Source of the DNA: Crocinitomicaceae bacterium
Lineage (GTDB): Bacteria; Bacteroidota; Bacteroidia; Flavobacteriales_D; Crocinitomicaceae
Direction of reading: 5' to 3'
DNA: 64,000 bases
Assembly (NCBI GenBank): GCA_018402525.1
Contig: JAGYIR010000015.1
Span: 1-64,000 of the forward strand
Shown here: one piece after another, positions 1 to 10,474 of the stretch
Layout: the number at the start of each line of letters is the position of its first letter
Numbering within the stretch: position 1 is the first letter of the stretch
The notes under the pieces: model-generated
What the model was told of the DNA's origin: nothing
The model's database searches: none
Seen by the model: only the letters and a program-made list of their open reading frames with translations
Program-made: the position numbers and the translations under genes

Positions 1-438
1 CAATTGAACGATGCTCCGTTGGATCGGTTATTGAAGGAATATGAGCGCAAAGATGCCTACACACGCTTTTCGAATGCAGGAACGCATAAAGACGATTTGA
101 TTTTTGAAATCAAAGGACACCCAGTTAAGAAATTTGGTTCACAAGGACAACAAAAATCGTTTATTATCGCATTGCGTTTGGCGCAGTATGAATGGTTGAA
201 GAATCACTTGGGAGTTGCTCCTGTTTTGCTGTTGGACGATATTTTTGATAAATTGGACCACACACGCGTGGAGCGATTGATGAAATTGGTCGCTGATAAT
301 TTTTTTGGACAAGTCTTAGTTACCGATACCGATTTACAGCGGGTAAAAACAATTTTTGCTGAAAGTGAATTAGAAGCAAAACTATTTTTGGTAGAAGAAG
401 GGAAGGTAGAAGCATTAATACAGGAAGCAGTGGTATGA
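1..438 (+). CDS. recF: DNA replication and repair protein RecF, C-terminal part (5' end outside window)
   Basis: This is the C-terminal 145 residues of RecF, an SMC-like ATPase that binds gapped DNA and helps RecO/RecR load RecA. The reading frame is open from base 1, so the real start lies upstream. The visible part has the ABC-type signature region (SQGQQKSFIIALRLAQ, about residues 47-62 of the fragment) followed by a Walker B stretch (PVLLLDDIFDKLD) and the conserved D-loop region after it, as expected for RecF. The stop overlaps the start of the next gene (ATGA, 435-438), so the two genes are almost certainly co-transcribed and translationally coupled. The family assignment is firm. Only the N-terminal Walker A half cannot be checked. 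Confidence 0.93.
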   Translation, partial: QLNDAPLDRLLKEYERKDAYTRFSNAGTHKDDLIFEIKGHPVKKFGSQGQQKSFIIALRLAQYEWLKNHLGVAPVLLLDDIFDKLDHTRVERLMKLVADNFFGQVLVTDTDLQRVKTIFAESELEAKLFLVEEGKVEALIQEAVV

Positions 439-737
439 GTGATTTAAAAAGAACATCGAATGAAGCACCGTTGAAGGAAGTGATCGACCGTTGGTTGAAA
501 GCATACCGCTTGGATGGAAAAATGAAAGAATTGGATGTAATCAACGCCTGGCCCGAAATGATGGGAACGGCTGTCGCTCATCGGACAAAAGAAATTAGCA
601 TAAAGAACAAAACACTTTACCTAAAAATGGACTCTTCTGTGATGCGTGATGAGCTCGCACATGGGAAACAAGTGATCATTCAACGTGTCAATGAAACTGC
701 TGGTTGTGAATTGATTACGGATGTATGGTTTGGGTGA
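435..737 (+). CDS. DUF721 (DciA-like) domain protein
   Basis: A 100-residue protein made almost entirely of a DUF721 domain. Its features are the helical N-terminal part with PLKEVIDRWLKAYRLDGKM, the WPEMMGTAVAHRT segment and a beta-rich C-terminal half ending in the short INTDVWFG-like tail (here ITDVWFG). DUF721 includes DciA, the ancestral loader or operator of the DnaB replicative helicase. In many bacteria a short DUF721 protein is encoded next to recF, as here (4-bp overlap). A role in replication or repair is therefore an inference from family and position. No signal peptide or membrane segment is present. The start ATG at 435 is fixed by the coupling with recF. Confidence 0.8.
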   Translation: MSDLKRTSNEAPLKEVIDRWLKAYRLDGKMKELDVINAWPEMMGTAVAHRTKEISIKNKTLYLKMDSSVMRDELAHGKQVIIQRVNETAGCELITDVWFG

Positions 738-788
738 CATCTCGACAAGCTCGATGTCCGTGCTTCGGTCATCGAGCTTGTCGAGATG
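738..788. terminator. 19-bp perfect inverted repeat between convergent genes; dispersed-repeat copy
   Basis: Arms at 738-756 and 770-788 are exact reverse complements (core CTCGACAAGCTCGATG), with a 13-base loop containing CCG/CGG that can extend the stem. It lies between convergent genes (stops at 737 and 797) and probably works as a bidirectional terminator. The right arm plus flank (766-797) matches 45559-45590 at 29 of 32 positions by eye, so it is also a dispersed repeat. Confidence 0.65.
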
Positions 789-796
789 CCGAAATC

Positions 797-1591
797 TTAA
801 TCCTCAATCACCACTTCTTTTCTACTATTGCTGTACGCTGAGAAGTAACCCAATGCATCGTTATCCCAATTGTTTGCTGGATTTGATGGTGCTGCAGAAC
901 TTTGTCCTCCGGCAATGGATAAAATCTCATAATAATACTGATAGGTCACCTTATCCACTGAACGCAATTCCATACCTACGGTATCCCCAACTTGATTAAA
1001 TTCGTCCTTAAAAAGTGGACGCGTAACGAAATTTCCATCTGAAAAAGCGTCATTTTGAATAAAAAGAGAGGTCAGTTTTGTATCTGGAACGCCGTTTAAA
1101 CTTAGGGCGATTACATAATAATTTTCTACACCTGCAGGATCAAAAAAGTTCAAGTCACAAACATATCCAGGATCAAGTCCAAAGAATGCAGGATAGTATT
1201 CATAGGTAATATCTTCCAATGCGACAGGGGTGTGCATCGTTGAAACAGCCGTATACGTCACTCCACCTTGCGTTACAGTCAGTGTGTAATCGGTTTCAAA
1301 GAGTGGAACGTAATTCGTCAGTTCATACATGCCATCACCTATAGAAACGACAGGTTGACTCACACCAAGGTGGTCGGTTATGACGACTGCTGCATTGTTG
1401 ACCGTTGTCGGAGCGCTCGCGTCGAAGTAACTTGAAGTATACGTGAGTTTCACGCGAACAGTGCTATCTTCCGCTGTATAATTGGCTTCAATAACAAACT
1501 TTGGGTCGGCTTCATTCAAGTCGACATCAATGACCTTTTGACAAGAACTAATGATTACAATACAGCCTAGTAGGTACAGTAAATGTTTCAT
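797..1591 (-). CDS. DUF4249 family lipoprotein
   Basis: A 264-residue lipoprotein. The N-terminus is a classic lipoprotein signal (hydrophobic stretch then IVIISSC, Cys17), followed by VIDVDLNEADPKFVIEANYT, the hallmark start of DUF4249 proteins. The rest is beta-rich with no catalytic motif. Members of this family are typically encoded next to a TonB-dependent receptor in Bacteroidota and are thought to be surface or outer-membrane partner lipoproteins. Here the receptor gene lies immediately upstream on the same strand (1-bp gap), so both form one transcription unit with this gene second. The substrate is unknown. Confidence 0.85.
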   Translation of the reverse strand: MKHLLYLLGCIVIISSCQKVIDVDLNEADPKFVIEANYTAEDSTVRVKLTYTSSYFDASAPTTVNNAAVVITDHLGVSQPVVSIGDGMYELTNYVPLFETDYTLTVTQGGVTYTAVSTMHTPVALEDITYEYYPAFFGLDPGYVCDLNFFDPAGVENYYVIALSLNGVPDTKLTSLFIQNDAFSDGNFVTRPLFKDEFNQVGDTVGMELRSVDKVTYQYYYEILSIAGGQSSAAPSNPANNWDNDALGYFSAYSNSRKEVVIED

Positions 1592-1592
1592 C

Positions 1593-3926
1593 TTATTTAA
1601 AATTAAAGTTGTACGTTATAGAAGGAACCAGTTTAAACAGTGTTGTTTGGACGGCTTGAGTTGCTGCTGGATTATCTGGATCTTCTTGAAAAGTTATTGC
1701 AAATGCATTTTCACGTGCATAAAGATTGTAAACCGAAACGTTTAAATTGTGCTCAAATCGTTTGCGTTCTTTCATGTACCACGTCAAACCAATATCCATG
1801 CGGTGATAGTCGGGCATTCTGTATCCGTTACGCTCAGTGTAGTAAGGCACATAGGTACCCGCAATTTCGTATTTCCCTGACGGGAACGTCACAGCATCAC
1901 CTGTATAGTACAACCAGTTTGCTGAAACAGCCAACGCCTTATTGATTTTATACATTAATACGATCGATATGTCGTGAATTCTGTCCTGACGTGCAGAAAA
2001 TTCCTTTCCATCATTGATTTGATCAAATTGGCGCAAAGATCGTGACAATGTATAACTGATCCAGCCAGTAAATTTCCCTTTTTTCTTTTCTACTTGAAGT
2101 TCGAAGCCGTATGCTCTACCGATCCCATACACCAAATCACCTTCCACTTCATTGTTTAAGAACAGGTCTGCACCGTTTCTATAATCGATCTGATTTTGTA
2201 AATGCTTGTAATAGATTTCGGTCGAAATGCGAAACATATTCTTGTTGAGGTTTTGGTAATAACCTAACGCAATTTGATCCGCAATTTGAGGTTTTACATT
2301 GTTTGAACTCGGTACCCAGTTATCCGTTGGACTGCTCGTCGTTGAGTTCGATAGTTGATGTAGGTATTGAAAAATTCGGTTGTAACCTAGCTTTATCGAG
2401 TTGTTTTCTGAGATGATAAAACTTCCAGAAAGCCGTGGCTCAAGTCCATGATAGTATTTCACTGTCGTCCAACGTTCTGTTTTTTCTGAGGATAACGTTG
2501 TACCATCTTCTGCAAACTCATATTTGTTTGGACCACCTAAATAGCTAAACCCAGAATAGCGCAATCCGTACATAAAGTTCCAACGGGTTCCAAGTTTTGT
2601 TTCGTTTTGGATGTAAGCTCCAAGTTCAATCGCATAACGCGATTCCAGCACTATTTCGTTGAATGTTTCATTGTCTCCCGTCAACGCACCAGGTTTAAAC
2701 GTGTGGTGAATTCCGTTGACACCCATTTTCAGGGTATTGTTGCTGTTGATGTAGTAGGAGAAATCCTGTTTCAAGTTCCAGTCTTGTATAGAAGATCGAA
2801 CTCCAAAACCTTCATCGCCCTCGCCAATGGTGAATTCGTAATCAAAATTACTGAAGACCAATGTTGTGTTTGAGAATAGCTTTTGATTGATGATACGATT
2901 CCATCGCAATGTACCCGTTGCATTTCCCCAGTTGAAACCAAAAGCATCTCCTAATCCAAATTTATCGCGGCCAAAATAACCTGACAAATAAATTCTGTCC
3001 TTTTCTGAAATACGGTAATTCGCTTTTGCGTTTAAATCGTAGAAAAACAGTTTGGTATTATCTGGGATATCTTCATTCCTGGACAATCCTAAAAATAGAT
3101 CGGCGTAACTTCTACGACCAGAAATTATAAATGATCCCTTGTCCTTCACTATTGGAGCTTCCAACGTCAAACGCGAAGATATCAGACCAATTCCACCAGA
3201 AGCATTGAATTTTTTGTTGTTTCCATCACGCATTTTAACATCGACAACAGAAGATGCACGACCGCCGTATTCCGGTGCAATTCCAGATTTGTACAGTGAA
3301 ACGTCCTTGATAGCATCCGAGTTGAACACGGAGAAAAATCCGAGTAGGTGTGAGGCATTGTAAACAGGAGCTTCGTCCAACAGAATTAAGTTCTGATCAG
3401 CACCACCACCACGAACATAAAATCCTGAATTTCCTTCACCAGCTGTTTTAATTCCAGGCGTCAACTGCAATGTTTTCATGATGTCTTTTTCTCCAAACAA
3501 CACAGGAATTGTTTCAATACTTTTAGGATCGAAGCGTGTAACGTTCATTTCTGAAGAGGTGATATTATCATTTTCTTTTACCGCGTTCACTTTTACTTCA
3601 GCAATTTCTTGCACATCATCGGGCATTTTTAATTCGATGTTGTAGTTTAAGTCTTGTGTCAGTGATATTTTTAACTCTTGATTTTCAAATCCCGTAGAAC
3701 GGTAAATCAACGTGTATTCACCTTCTTCGAGTGTGATGGAATAAAATCCATACGCATTTGAGGTAGTTCCGACGTTGTCGAGTTCCTTCACAACGACGCT
3801 TGCACCGTAAATGTCCTCGCCGTTCGTTGCATCCTTGATGCTTCCGCTGATGGTGTATTTCTGACTAAAGGTAATGGAGAGTAAAAACGTAAATACAACA
3901 GTTAGACCAAGTTTCATTTCATTCAT
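1593..3926 (-). CDS. TonB-dependent receptor with carboxypeptidase-like N-terminal domain
   Basis: A 777-residue outer-membrane receptor. Order of parts: Sec signal peptide (about 1-21, ending FSQ); CarboxypepD_reg-like domain (about 24-105, YTISGSIKDATNGEDIYGASV and the following YGFYSITLEEGEYTL); plug domain (about 125-230, with the GFYVRGGGADQNLILLDEAPVYN segment); and a 22-strand barrel ending in the usual C-terminal aromatic strand (SITYNFNFK). Such receptors import a ligand using TonB energy. Pairing with a downstream DUF4249 lipoprotein is a recurrent Bacteroidota arrangement. Start choice: ATG at 3926 with a promoter-like box just upstream. A second in-frame ATG at 3917 would also keep the signal peptide. 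Ligand unknown. Confidence 0.9.
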   Translation of the reverse strand: MNEMKLGLTVVFTFLLSITFSQKYTISGSIKDATNGEDIYGASVVVKELDNVGTTSNAYGFYSITLEEGEYTLIYRSTGFENQELKISLTQDLNYNIELKMPDDVQEIAEVKVNAVKENDNITSSEMNVTRFDPKSIETIPVLFGEKDIMKTLQLTPGIKTAGEGNSGFYVRGGGADQNLILLDEAPVYNASHLLGFFSVFNSDAIKDVSLYKSGIAPEYGGRASSVVDVKMRDGNNKKFNASGGIGLISSRLTLEAPIVKDKGSFIISGRRSYADLFLGLSRNEDIPDNTKLFFYDLNAKANYRISEKDRIYLSGYFGRDKFGLGDAFGFNWGNATGTLRWNRIINQKLFSNTTLVFSNFDYEFTIGEGDEGFGVRSSIQDWNLKQDFSYYINSNNTLKMGVNGIHHTFKPGALTGDNETFNEIVLESRYAIELGAYIQNETKLGTRWNFMYGLRYSGFSYLGGPNKYEFAEDGTTLSSEKTERWTTVKYYHGLEPRLSGSFIISENNSIKLGYNRIFQYLHQLSNSTTSSPTDNWVPSSNNVKPQIADQIALGYYQNLNKNMFRISTEIYYKHLQNQIDYRNGADLFLNNEVEGDLVYGIGRAYGFELQVEKKKGKFTGWISYTLSRSLRQFDQINDGKEFSARQDRIHDISIVLMYKINKALAVSANWLYYTGDAVTFPSGKYEIAGTYVPYYTERNGYRMPDYHRMDIGLTWYMKERKRFEHNLNVSVYNLYARENAFAITFQEDPDNPAATQAVQTTLFKLVPSITYNFNFK

Positions 3927-3937
3927 TTTGATAGGTA

Positions 3938-3945
3938 CAAAAATA
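3938..3945 (-). promoter_or_regulatory. Bacteroidota-type -7 box upstream of TonB receptor
   Basis: On the minus strand the sequence reads TATTTTTG, matching TAnnTTTG. A TTTTG lies 22 bases further upstream (3968-3972), where the -33 element is expected. It would give a very short leader before the ATG at 3926. Confidence 0.45.
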
Positions 3946-4031
3946 ACGGAATTAAAAAAGATATGAGCAAAATAATGTTAAATGGTGGTGAAGTTAAATG
4001 GATGGTCAGAAGAAGCTAATTTAAACCATTT

Positions 4032-4511
4032 TTATTCCGTGTGGTAAGGAGGTAAATCCGTCGGAACTTTCGTTACACGATCGTGCAAGACAATACTGCC
4101 TGTGACACCGACATTTAAAGAGCTGTTTCCTGGGAGTTTGATGAGAAAGTGGCATTTTTCTCTCACTTCTTCGGGTAATCCAGTGTCTTCCGCACCTAAC
4201 AAATAAATTGCTCTTTTTGGATGCTGAAATTCGTGTAGCATCTCGGCACGGTCGTCAATTTCTACACCGACCAAACGACAGTCGTGGGGGATGTTGTTGA
4301 GCAAATCGTCGAAAGATTTGTAGTGAAAAAGCGGAATTCTCGACCAAGCACGTACAACATCAGACGCCTGTTTTTTGTATTTATTTTCGACGGTAAAAAT
4401 GTAGGCAGCACCTAAAATGAAAGCGGATCTCCACAATGTACCAATGTTGTGCGTGGTTTTCCCTCTAAATACTCCGATGGCGCAATAGCCCTTTTTGTTT
4501 ACTGTCTGCAT
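4032..4511 (-). CDS. SpoU/TrmH-family RNA methyltransferase
   Basis: A compact 159-residue SPOUT methyltransferase made of the catalytic domain only. The trefoil-knot motifs are visible: motif 1 HNIGTLWRSAFILGA (about 21-35), motif 2 AIYLLGAEDTGLP (about 100-112) and motif 3 LPGNSSLNVGVTGSIVLHDR (about 126-145). The family transfers a methyl group from SAM to a ribose 2'-OH or base in tRNA or rRNA; the exact target cannot be told from the sequence. Motif 3 normally reads SLNVSVAAGI, so the GVTGS variant is slightly unusual. There is no N-terminal substrate-binding domain. It is transcribed away from the patatin-like gene, with about 170 bp between the two chosen starts. Confidence 0.8.
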   Translation of the reverse strand: MQTVNKKGYCAIGVFRGKTTHNIGTLWRSAFILGAAYIFTVENKYKKQASDVVRAWSRIPLFHYKSFDDLLNNIPHDCRLVGVEIDDRAEMLHEFQHPKRAIYLLGAEDTGLPEEVREKCHFLIKLPGNSSLNVGVTGSIVLHDRVTKVPTDLPPYHTE

Positions 4512-4680
4512 GGTGCAAAGGTCGTTTTTTCAGACGGAATTCAATCAATTTAATGAAATGAAAAATTAACACACTTTTGCGAATTAGATGTATTGCGCTT
4601 TAACATTACCAGTGATAAAAAGAAAATGCAGTGAGCGACTCATCGTTTTTACATTAATTTACGTTACTTTTAAAACAGGT

Positions 4681-6908
4681 ATGAAGATAAACGATCAGGA
4701 TTGGAATTTTATTGAGGTCATAAGGGCGTTTTTCCCCTTTCGATTGTTTATTGCCCATTTGAAACACAACCTGTTCTCGCTCGTATTTTGGTTGATCCTG
4801 TTTTTAATCGTTGGCGATCAATTTGGATCCTCGTTTGGAATTACCTTTTTGTTTCTTTCTCCCGAATACCTTGGGGAAGTTTCAGGGCTTTCCTTCGGTT
4901 TATTAGGGTTTGCACTGGGAGGGTTTATCATAGGATTTAACACCTACAGTTATATTAAGATTGGAGCACGTTATCCTTTTTTAACGACGATTTCAAAACC
5001 ATTTTATAAGTTTTGCATCAACAACTCCCTGATTCCACTCGCATTCATTGTATTTTATCTGTATCGAATGATTCAGTTTCAGATTGCCGAAGAGTTTGCA
5101 ACGACGAGCACCTTGTTTTATTACTCTTTTTCGTTCATTGCTGGATTACTTGTGTTTTTCATTTTTTCATTTTTCTATTTTTTTCCAATTTCTCGGCGCA
5201 ATAGAAAATATGTTGACCAAACTGTTAAACCCATTAGTTCGCCTATTCATAAGAGAGAAAAATGGTACGATTTGTTTCGATCTCAAAAGGACAGAACCTA
5301 CATTTATATCGGAAGAAGGTTCCGGTTGATGACCAGCAGAAGTGCTCGACACTTTGATAAAAAATTAGTGCAGGAAGTCTATGCTAAAAACAGAATCAGC
5401 TCCACGCTCTTTGAACTGTTGACCATTGGTATGTTTTTCAGTCTGAGTTTATTTAGTGGTTACGATATTCTAGAGGTTCCTGCGGCAACGAGTATCATTT
5501 TGCTATTGACAATAAGTTCAATGATCTTTAGCGCTTTACATTCTTGGTTGAAAGGATGGGTGTACCCACTTCTTGTGGTTGTCGTATTACTGATGAATTT
5601 CATTAGTGCCCAGTCGGGTGTGTTCCGCTATTCAAGCTATGCCTTTGGATTGGATTATTCCAAAAAGGATATCTATTCAATTCAAGCCATTCGAAAGATG
5701 GCGGAGAATGAAATGTTGAATGAAACTTCCAAAGAATCGTATATCAACATGTTGGAGAACTGGAAGGCTGCAACGAATGAGAGCAAACCAAAGTTGGTAA
5801 TTGTCAACTCATCTGGTGGAGGATCTCGCAGTGCGCTTTGGACAATGGTTGTTTTCCAGCAAGTCGACAAAACATTAAAGAATAAGTTAACGAAGCATAC
5901 TCAGATGATTACAGGCGCTTCAGGTGGAATGGTTGGTGCGGCGTATTACCGCGAGTTGGTATTGAGAAGAGAAATCGGGGAGATTAAGAATGTCACCAGT
6001 AAAGTGTTTGCCCAGAACATCAGCAAGGATATGTTAAATAAATTATCCTTTATGGCATCCACCAATGACATCCTTATTCGCGCTCAAAAATGTGAATTTA
6101 ATGGACACCAGTACACGATTGAAAGAGGATACGCTTTTGAAACCCAACTGCATAAAAACACCAATTATGTGTTGGATCACTCGCTGGGTTACTACAAAGA
6201 TTATGAACAAAGGGGACTTATTCCAACCATGATTTTCAGTCCAACCATTATTAACGACGGTCGACGCATGTTGATCAGTTCGCAATCATTGAGTTTCTTG
6301 ACGCAGACAAAGGATAATCTACAGAATTCGTATGAGAACATTGATATTCATGCATTATTGTCTAAGCAGAATACGGGAGATCTTCGTTTTTCATCAGTAG
6401 TAAGAGCAAGCGCTACATTTCCATTTGTTATGCCCATGGTGACCCTTCCAACAGAACCGGAAATTCAACTGATGGACGCTGGAATACGAGATAATTATGG
6501 AGGCAAGACAACCTTGGAATTCATCGATGCCCTGAAGGATTGGATCCAGAAAAACACTTCAGGTGTGATTATCGTCCAAATCCGAGATACGAAGAAAGTG
6601 CTGAATGATGAAACCTACAAGCAGATATCGTTTTTGGATAAACTCACACTCCCTTTGGAAATATGTATAGAAATTTCCCACGAGTCCAAGATTTTAACCA
6701 AGAGGGAATGTTTCGTATCAGTTCAGGTGCCTTTGAATTTCCAATCGATCAAATAAGTTTCAATCTATTGGAAAACAAATCAGATCGAATTTCTCTGTCT
6801 TGGCACTTAACAAAACAAGAAAAGGCAAAAATCCATGAGGCGTTTTACAGTGCTGAAAACCAAGCGTCGTTGCAACGATTAAGTGAATTGCTTGGTACGA
6901 AGAGGTAA
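4681..6908 (+). CDS. Membrane-anchored patatin-like phospholipase (one frameshift near 6657)
   Basis: About 740 residues: an N-terminal half with several predicted membrane spans (about 1-330), then a patatin domain. Catalytic signals are the oxyanion-type NSSGGGSRSALWT, the nucleophile elbow GASGG and the DAG-like DAGIRDNYGG that supplies the catalytic Asp. The patatin domain predicts lipid acyl hydrolase activity at the membrane. The frame breaks at 6657-6658: the upstream frame runs on to a stop at 6756 with an unrelated tail, while the next frame gives NMYRNFPRVQDFNQEG and a plausible C-terminus to 6908. Adding one G at this GG restores PLGNMYRNF. Start: ATG 4681 is preferred over ATG 4588 because MKINDQDW leads directly into the membrane region and a near-consensus -7 box (4665-4672) sits just before it. 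Confidence 0.75.
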
Positions 6909-7007
6909 CAACACCTTGTTAATTGAATAATCAAGGCAAATTGACTTTATTTTTAGCTTCAAAATCCTTATTTTCGCACAGCTTAAAAGCGACAATAATT
7001 CATCTTT

Positions 7008-10000
7008 ATGGAAAAAATAGCACCTTACATACCTGTAAATAAAGTACGTATCGTAACCGCAGCATCGTTGTTCGATGGGCATGATGCCGCAATAAATATC
7101 ATGCGACGCATCATTCAGTCGACCGGTTGCGAAGTCATTCACTTGGGTCATGATCGCTCTGTTGAAGAAGTGGTGGATTGCGCTATTCAGGAAGATGCGC
7201 AGGCTATCGCGATGACATCCTACCAAGGCGGTCACAATGAGTATTTTAAATACATGTATGATTTATTGCAGGAAAAAGGTGCACCCAACATCAAAATTTT
7301 TGGTGGGGGAGGTGGAACCATTTTACCTTCAGAGATTGCAGAATTACAGGCTTACGGCATTGAGCGTATTTATCACCCAGACGATGGTCGTGAGATGGGA
7401 TTGCAGGGAATGATCAATGACCTTATTCAACGATGCGACTTTCCTGTTGGAAATAAATTGAACGGCGATTTAAGTGATATTAAGGAAAAAAATGCTCCGA
7501 CGATTGCACGCATTATTTCAGCTGCAGAGAATTTCCCTGATGAAGCAAAAACAATTTTTGATGAAATAAATAAAATTGCTGAAGCATCAAAGGTTCCAGT
7601 TTTAGGAATTACGGGAACAGGTGGTGCTGGAAAATCATCATTGGTGGATGAATTAGTTCGCCGATTTTTGGTCGATTTTTCGGATAAAACGATTGCTGTC
7701 GTTTCTGTCGATCCATCCAAACGAAAAACAGGTGGTGCATTGCTCGGTGATAGAATTCGCATGAACTCGATCAAGAACAATCGTGTCTACATGCGTTCGT
7801 TGGCAACACGACAGTCCAATTTGGCACTCTCGAAGCACGTTGCTGAAGCGATAAATGTGTTGAAAGCTGCTGCGTATGATTTAATCATTTTGGAAACTTC
7901 TGGCATCGGTCAATCCGATACAGAGATTTTGGACCATTCTGACATGTCGCTGTACGTCATGACGCCCGAATATGGAGCTGCAACGCAACTAGAGAAGATC
8001 GATATGCTCGATTTTGCAGATGTCATTGCACTGAACAAATTTGACAAACGCGGAGCATTAGACGCATTACGTGATGTCCGTAAACAATACCAGCGCAACC
8101 ACAACATGTGGGAAGCGAATGTCGACGATATGCCTGTTTTTGGTACAATTGCTTCTCAATTCAACGATCCTGGAATGAATTCACTGTACAAAGTGATCAT
8201 GGATAAATTGGTGGAAAAAACTGGATGCGATTTAAAATCTACGTTTGAAATTACCCGTGAAATGTCAGAGAAGATTTTTGTCATTCCACCAGAGAGAACG
8301 CGTTATTTGTCCGAAATTTCTGAGAATAACCGCTCGTTTGATAAATGGGTGGAAGAGCAGGTGAAAGTTGCAGATACGTTGTACGGATTGCAGAAATCAT
8401 TGGACACGCTAAACGCATCTAACTTAGATGACAAAGATCGATTGATCAAAGGCATTCAAGAACTTTTTGAAAAAGAGAAATTAAATTTCGACCCTAAAAA
8501 TTGGGAATTGTTGCAAAATTGGGAAGCCAAAAGAGCAACGTACAAAGCGCCTGAATTTAAATTCAAGGTGCGCGATAAAGAATTGGCGATTCAAACACAT
8601 TCAGAATCCTTGTCGCATTCACAAATCCCAAAAGTGGTCACACCAAAGTATTTAGGTTGGGGAGATATTCTTCGTTGGAGTTTGCAAGAGAATGTTCCGG
8701 GAGAATTTCCTTACACGGCAGGATTATTCCCATTCAAACGTGAAGGCGAAGATCCAACGCGCATGTTTGCTGGAGAAGGTGGACCTGAACGTACGAATAA
8801 GCGTTTTCACTACGTAAGCTTGGGGATGCCAGCCAAACGTTTGTCAACCGCTTTTGACTCAGTAACACTCTACGGAAACGATCCAGATCTTCGTCCAGAT
8901 ATCTACGGAAAAATTGGAAATTCAGGAGTTTCGATCTGCTGTCTAGACGATGCAAAGAAATTATATTCTGGATTTGATTTATCGGATCCAAAAACTTCTG
9001 TTTCTATGACGATCAACGGTCCTGCTCCAATGTTGTTGGGATTCTTTATGAATGCTGCGATTGATCAAAATTGCGAGAAGTACATCAAAGAAAATGGATT
9101 GGAGAAGGAAATTGAAGCGAAAATCGCTGCCATTTACAAGAAAAAGGGAGTAAATCGACCTGAATACCAAGGTGGATTGCCAGAAGGAAACGATGGGTTG
9201 GGATTGATGTTGTTAGGAGTGACAGGCGATCAAGTACTTCCAGCGGACGTTTATGCAAAAATCAAAACGGAAACATTAAAACAAGTGCGTGGTACGGTAC
9301 AAGCCGATATTTTGAAAGAAGATCAGGCACAAAACACGTGTATTTTCTCGACTGAATTTGCATTGCGCTTGATGGGCGATGTTCAAGAATATTTCATTGA
9401 AAATGGAGTTAGAAATTTCTATTCTGTATCGATTTCGGGATACCATATTGCGGAGGCTGGAGCAAATCCAATTACACAGTTAGCATTTACATTGGCGAAC
9501 GGATTCACCTACGTGGAATACTATTTAAGCAGAGGAATGAGCATCGATGATTTCGGTCCAAACTTATCGTTCTTCTTCTCGAATGGAATTGATCCTGAAT
9601 ATGCTGTTATCGGTCGCGTTGCACGAAGAATTTGGGCAAAAGCACTTGCAAAGAAATACGGAGCGAACGCACGAGCACAAATGTTGAAATACCACATTCA
9701 AACTTCGGGACGCTCATTGCACGCACAAGAAATTGATTTCAACGATATCAGAACAACACTTCAGGCATTGTACGCGATTTACGACAATTGTAACTCGTTA
9801 CATACCAATGCTTACGACGAGGCAATCACGACTCCAACGGAAGAATCGGTGCGTAGAGCCATGGCAATTCAGTTAATTATCAATAGAGAGCTTGGATTAG
9901 CGAAGAATGAAAATCCATTGCAAGGTTCATTCATCATAGAAGAGCTGACCGACTTGGTTGAAGAAGCAGTCTTGACAGAATTCGATCGAATTACAGAACG

Positions 10001-10388
10001 AGGAGGTGTACTTGGAGCGATGGAAACAATGTACCAACGATCAAAAATCCAAGAAGAATCGTTGTACTACGAAACGTTGAAACATACGGGTGAATTCCCA
10101 ATTATCGGGGTGAATACGTTTTTAAGTTCAAAAGGATCACCGACTATGCTTCCAAAAGAGGTTATTCGTGCAACGGAGGAGGAGAAGCAATACCAAATCA
10201 ACATGCTAAAAGAATTGCATAATGGAAATGTTGAGCAATCACAAGCGGGAATCAGTTTGGTACAAGAAGCGGCGGTTCAAAACAAAAATATGTTCGAACA
10301 ATTGATGGAAACGTGCAAATATGCGTCACTCGGTCAAATTACGAACGCTTTGTTTGAGGTCGGAGGACAGTATAGAAGGAATATGTAG
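7008..10388 (+). CDS. icmF: Fused isobutyryl-CoA mutase IcmF (methylmalonyl-CoA mutase family)
   Basis: A 1126-residue single-chain adenosylcobalamin mutase with its own G-protein chaperone. Order: B12-binding domain (about 1-150, with [15 protein letters not shown] carrying the cobalt-ligand His and the later GGGGGTI loop); MeaB-like GTPase (about 190-420, Walker [10 protein letters not shown], base motif NKFD); short linker; large mutase TIM barrel (about 560-1126, [20 protein letters not shown]). This order and length are those of IcmF, which interconverts isobutyryl-CoA and n-butyryl-CoA and, in some members, pivalyl-CoA and isovalery-CoA, with the G domain protecting or loading the cofactor. 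Ordinary MutA/MutB lacks the central GTPase. It is monocistronic, followed by an inverted repeat. No B12 riboswitch is apparent upstream. Confidence 0.93.
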   Translation: MEKIAPYIPVNKVRIVTAASLFDGHDAAINIMRRIIQSTGCEVIHLGHDRSVEEVVDCAIQEDAQAIAMTSYQGGHNEYFKYMYDLLQEKGAPNIKIFGGGGGTILPSEIAELQAYGIERIYHPDDGREMGLQGMINDLIQRCDFPVGNKLNGDLSDIKEKNAPTIARIISAAENFPDEAKTIFDEINKIAEASKVPVLGITGTGGAGKSSLVDELVRRFLVDFSDKTIAVVSVDPSKRKTGGALLGDRIRMNSIKNNRVYMRSLATRQSNLALSKHVAEAINVLKAAAYDLIILETSGIGQSDTEILDHSDMSLYVMTPEYGAATQLEKIDMLDFADVIALNKFDKRGALDALRDVRKQYQRNHNMWEANVDDMPVFGTIASQFNDPGMNSLYKVIMDKLVEKTGCDLKSTFEITREMSEKIFVIPPERTRYLSEISENNRSFDKWVEEQVKVADTLYGLQKSLDTLNASNLDDKDRLIKGIQELFEKEKLNFDPKNWELLQNWEAKRATYKAPEFKFKVRDKELAIQTHSESLSHSQIPKVVTPKYLGWGDILRWSLQENVPGEFPYTAGLFPFKREGEDPTRMFAGEGGPERTNKRFHYVSLGMPAKRLSTAFDSVTLYGNDPDLRPDIYGKIGNSGVSICCLDDAKKLYSGFDLSDPKTSVSMTINGPAPMLLGFFMNAAIDQNCEKYIKENGLEKEIEAKIAAIYKKKGVNRPEYQGGLPEGNDGLGLMLLGVTGDQVLPADVYAKIKTETLKQVRGTVQADILKEDQAQNTCIFSTEFALRLMGDVQEYFIENGVRNFYSVSISGYHIAEAGANPITQLAFTLANGFTYVEYYLSRGMSIDDFGPNLSFFFSNGIDPEYAVIGRVARRIWAKALAKKYGANARAQMLKYHIQTSGRSLHAQEIDFNDIRTTLQALYAIYDNCNSLHTNAYDEAITTPTEESVRRAMAIQLIINRELGLAKNENPLQGSFIIEELTDLVEEAVLTEFDRITERGGVLGAMETMYQRSKIQEESLYYETLKHTGEFPIIGVNTFLSSKGSPTMLPKEVIRATEEEKQYQINMLKELHNGNVEQSQAGISLVQEAAVQNKNMFEQLMETCKYASLGQITNALFEVGGQYRRNM

Positions 10389-10394
10389 TTTGTG

Positions 10395-10473
10395 AAGTTC
10401 AAAGTTCAAAAGTTCAAAGTTCAAAGAGTGATCAACCTTTGATCTTTTTGAACTCCTTCAACTTTGAACTTCG
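10395..10473. repeat. AAGTTCAAAGTTC-type repeats forming an inverted pair between convergent genes
   Basis: The left part (10395-10425) holds four tandem copies of a GTTCAAA unit. The right part (10449-10473) contains the reverse complement (CAACTTTGAACTTCG). It sits between the stop of icmF and the stop of the convergent TonB receptor, so a bidirectional terminator is likely. Confidence 0.5.
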
Positions 10474-10474
10474 T

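Noticed and set aside
7008-7400. Cobalamin riboswitch upstream of icmF
   Set aside because: The gap 6909-7007 is too short for a full cobalamin riboswitch and I see no B12-box-like sequence.
7427-9170. Minus-strand open frames opposite icmF
   Set aside because: They are shadows of a clearly conserved 1126-residue gene, with no own start signals or family features.
10395-10430. Tandem GTTCAAA units as a phage or plasmid iteron origin
   Set aside because: Only four short units, lying between two converging stops with a matching inverted arm; a terminator-like role is simpler.
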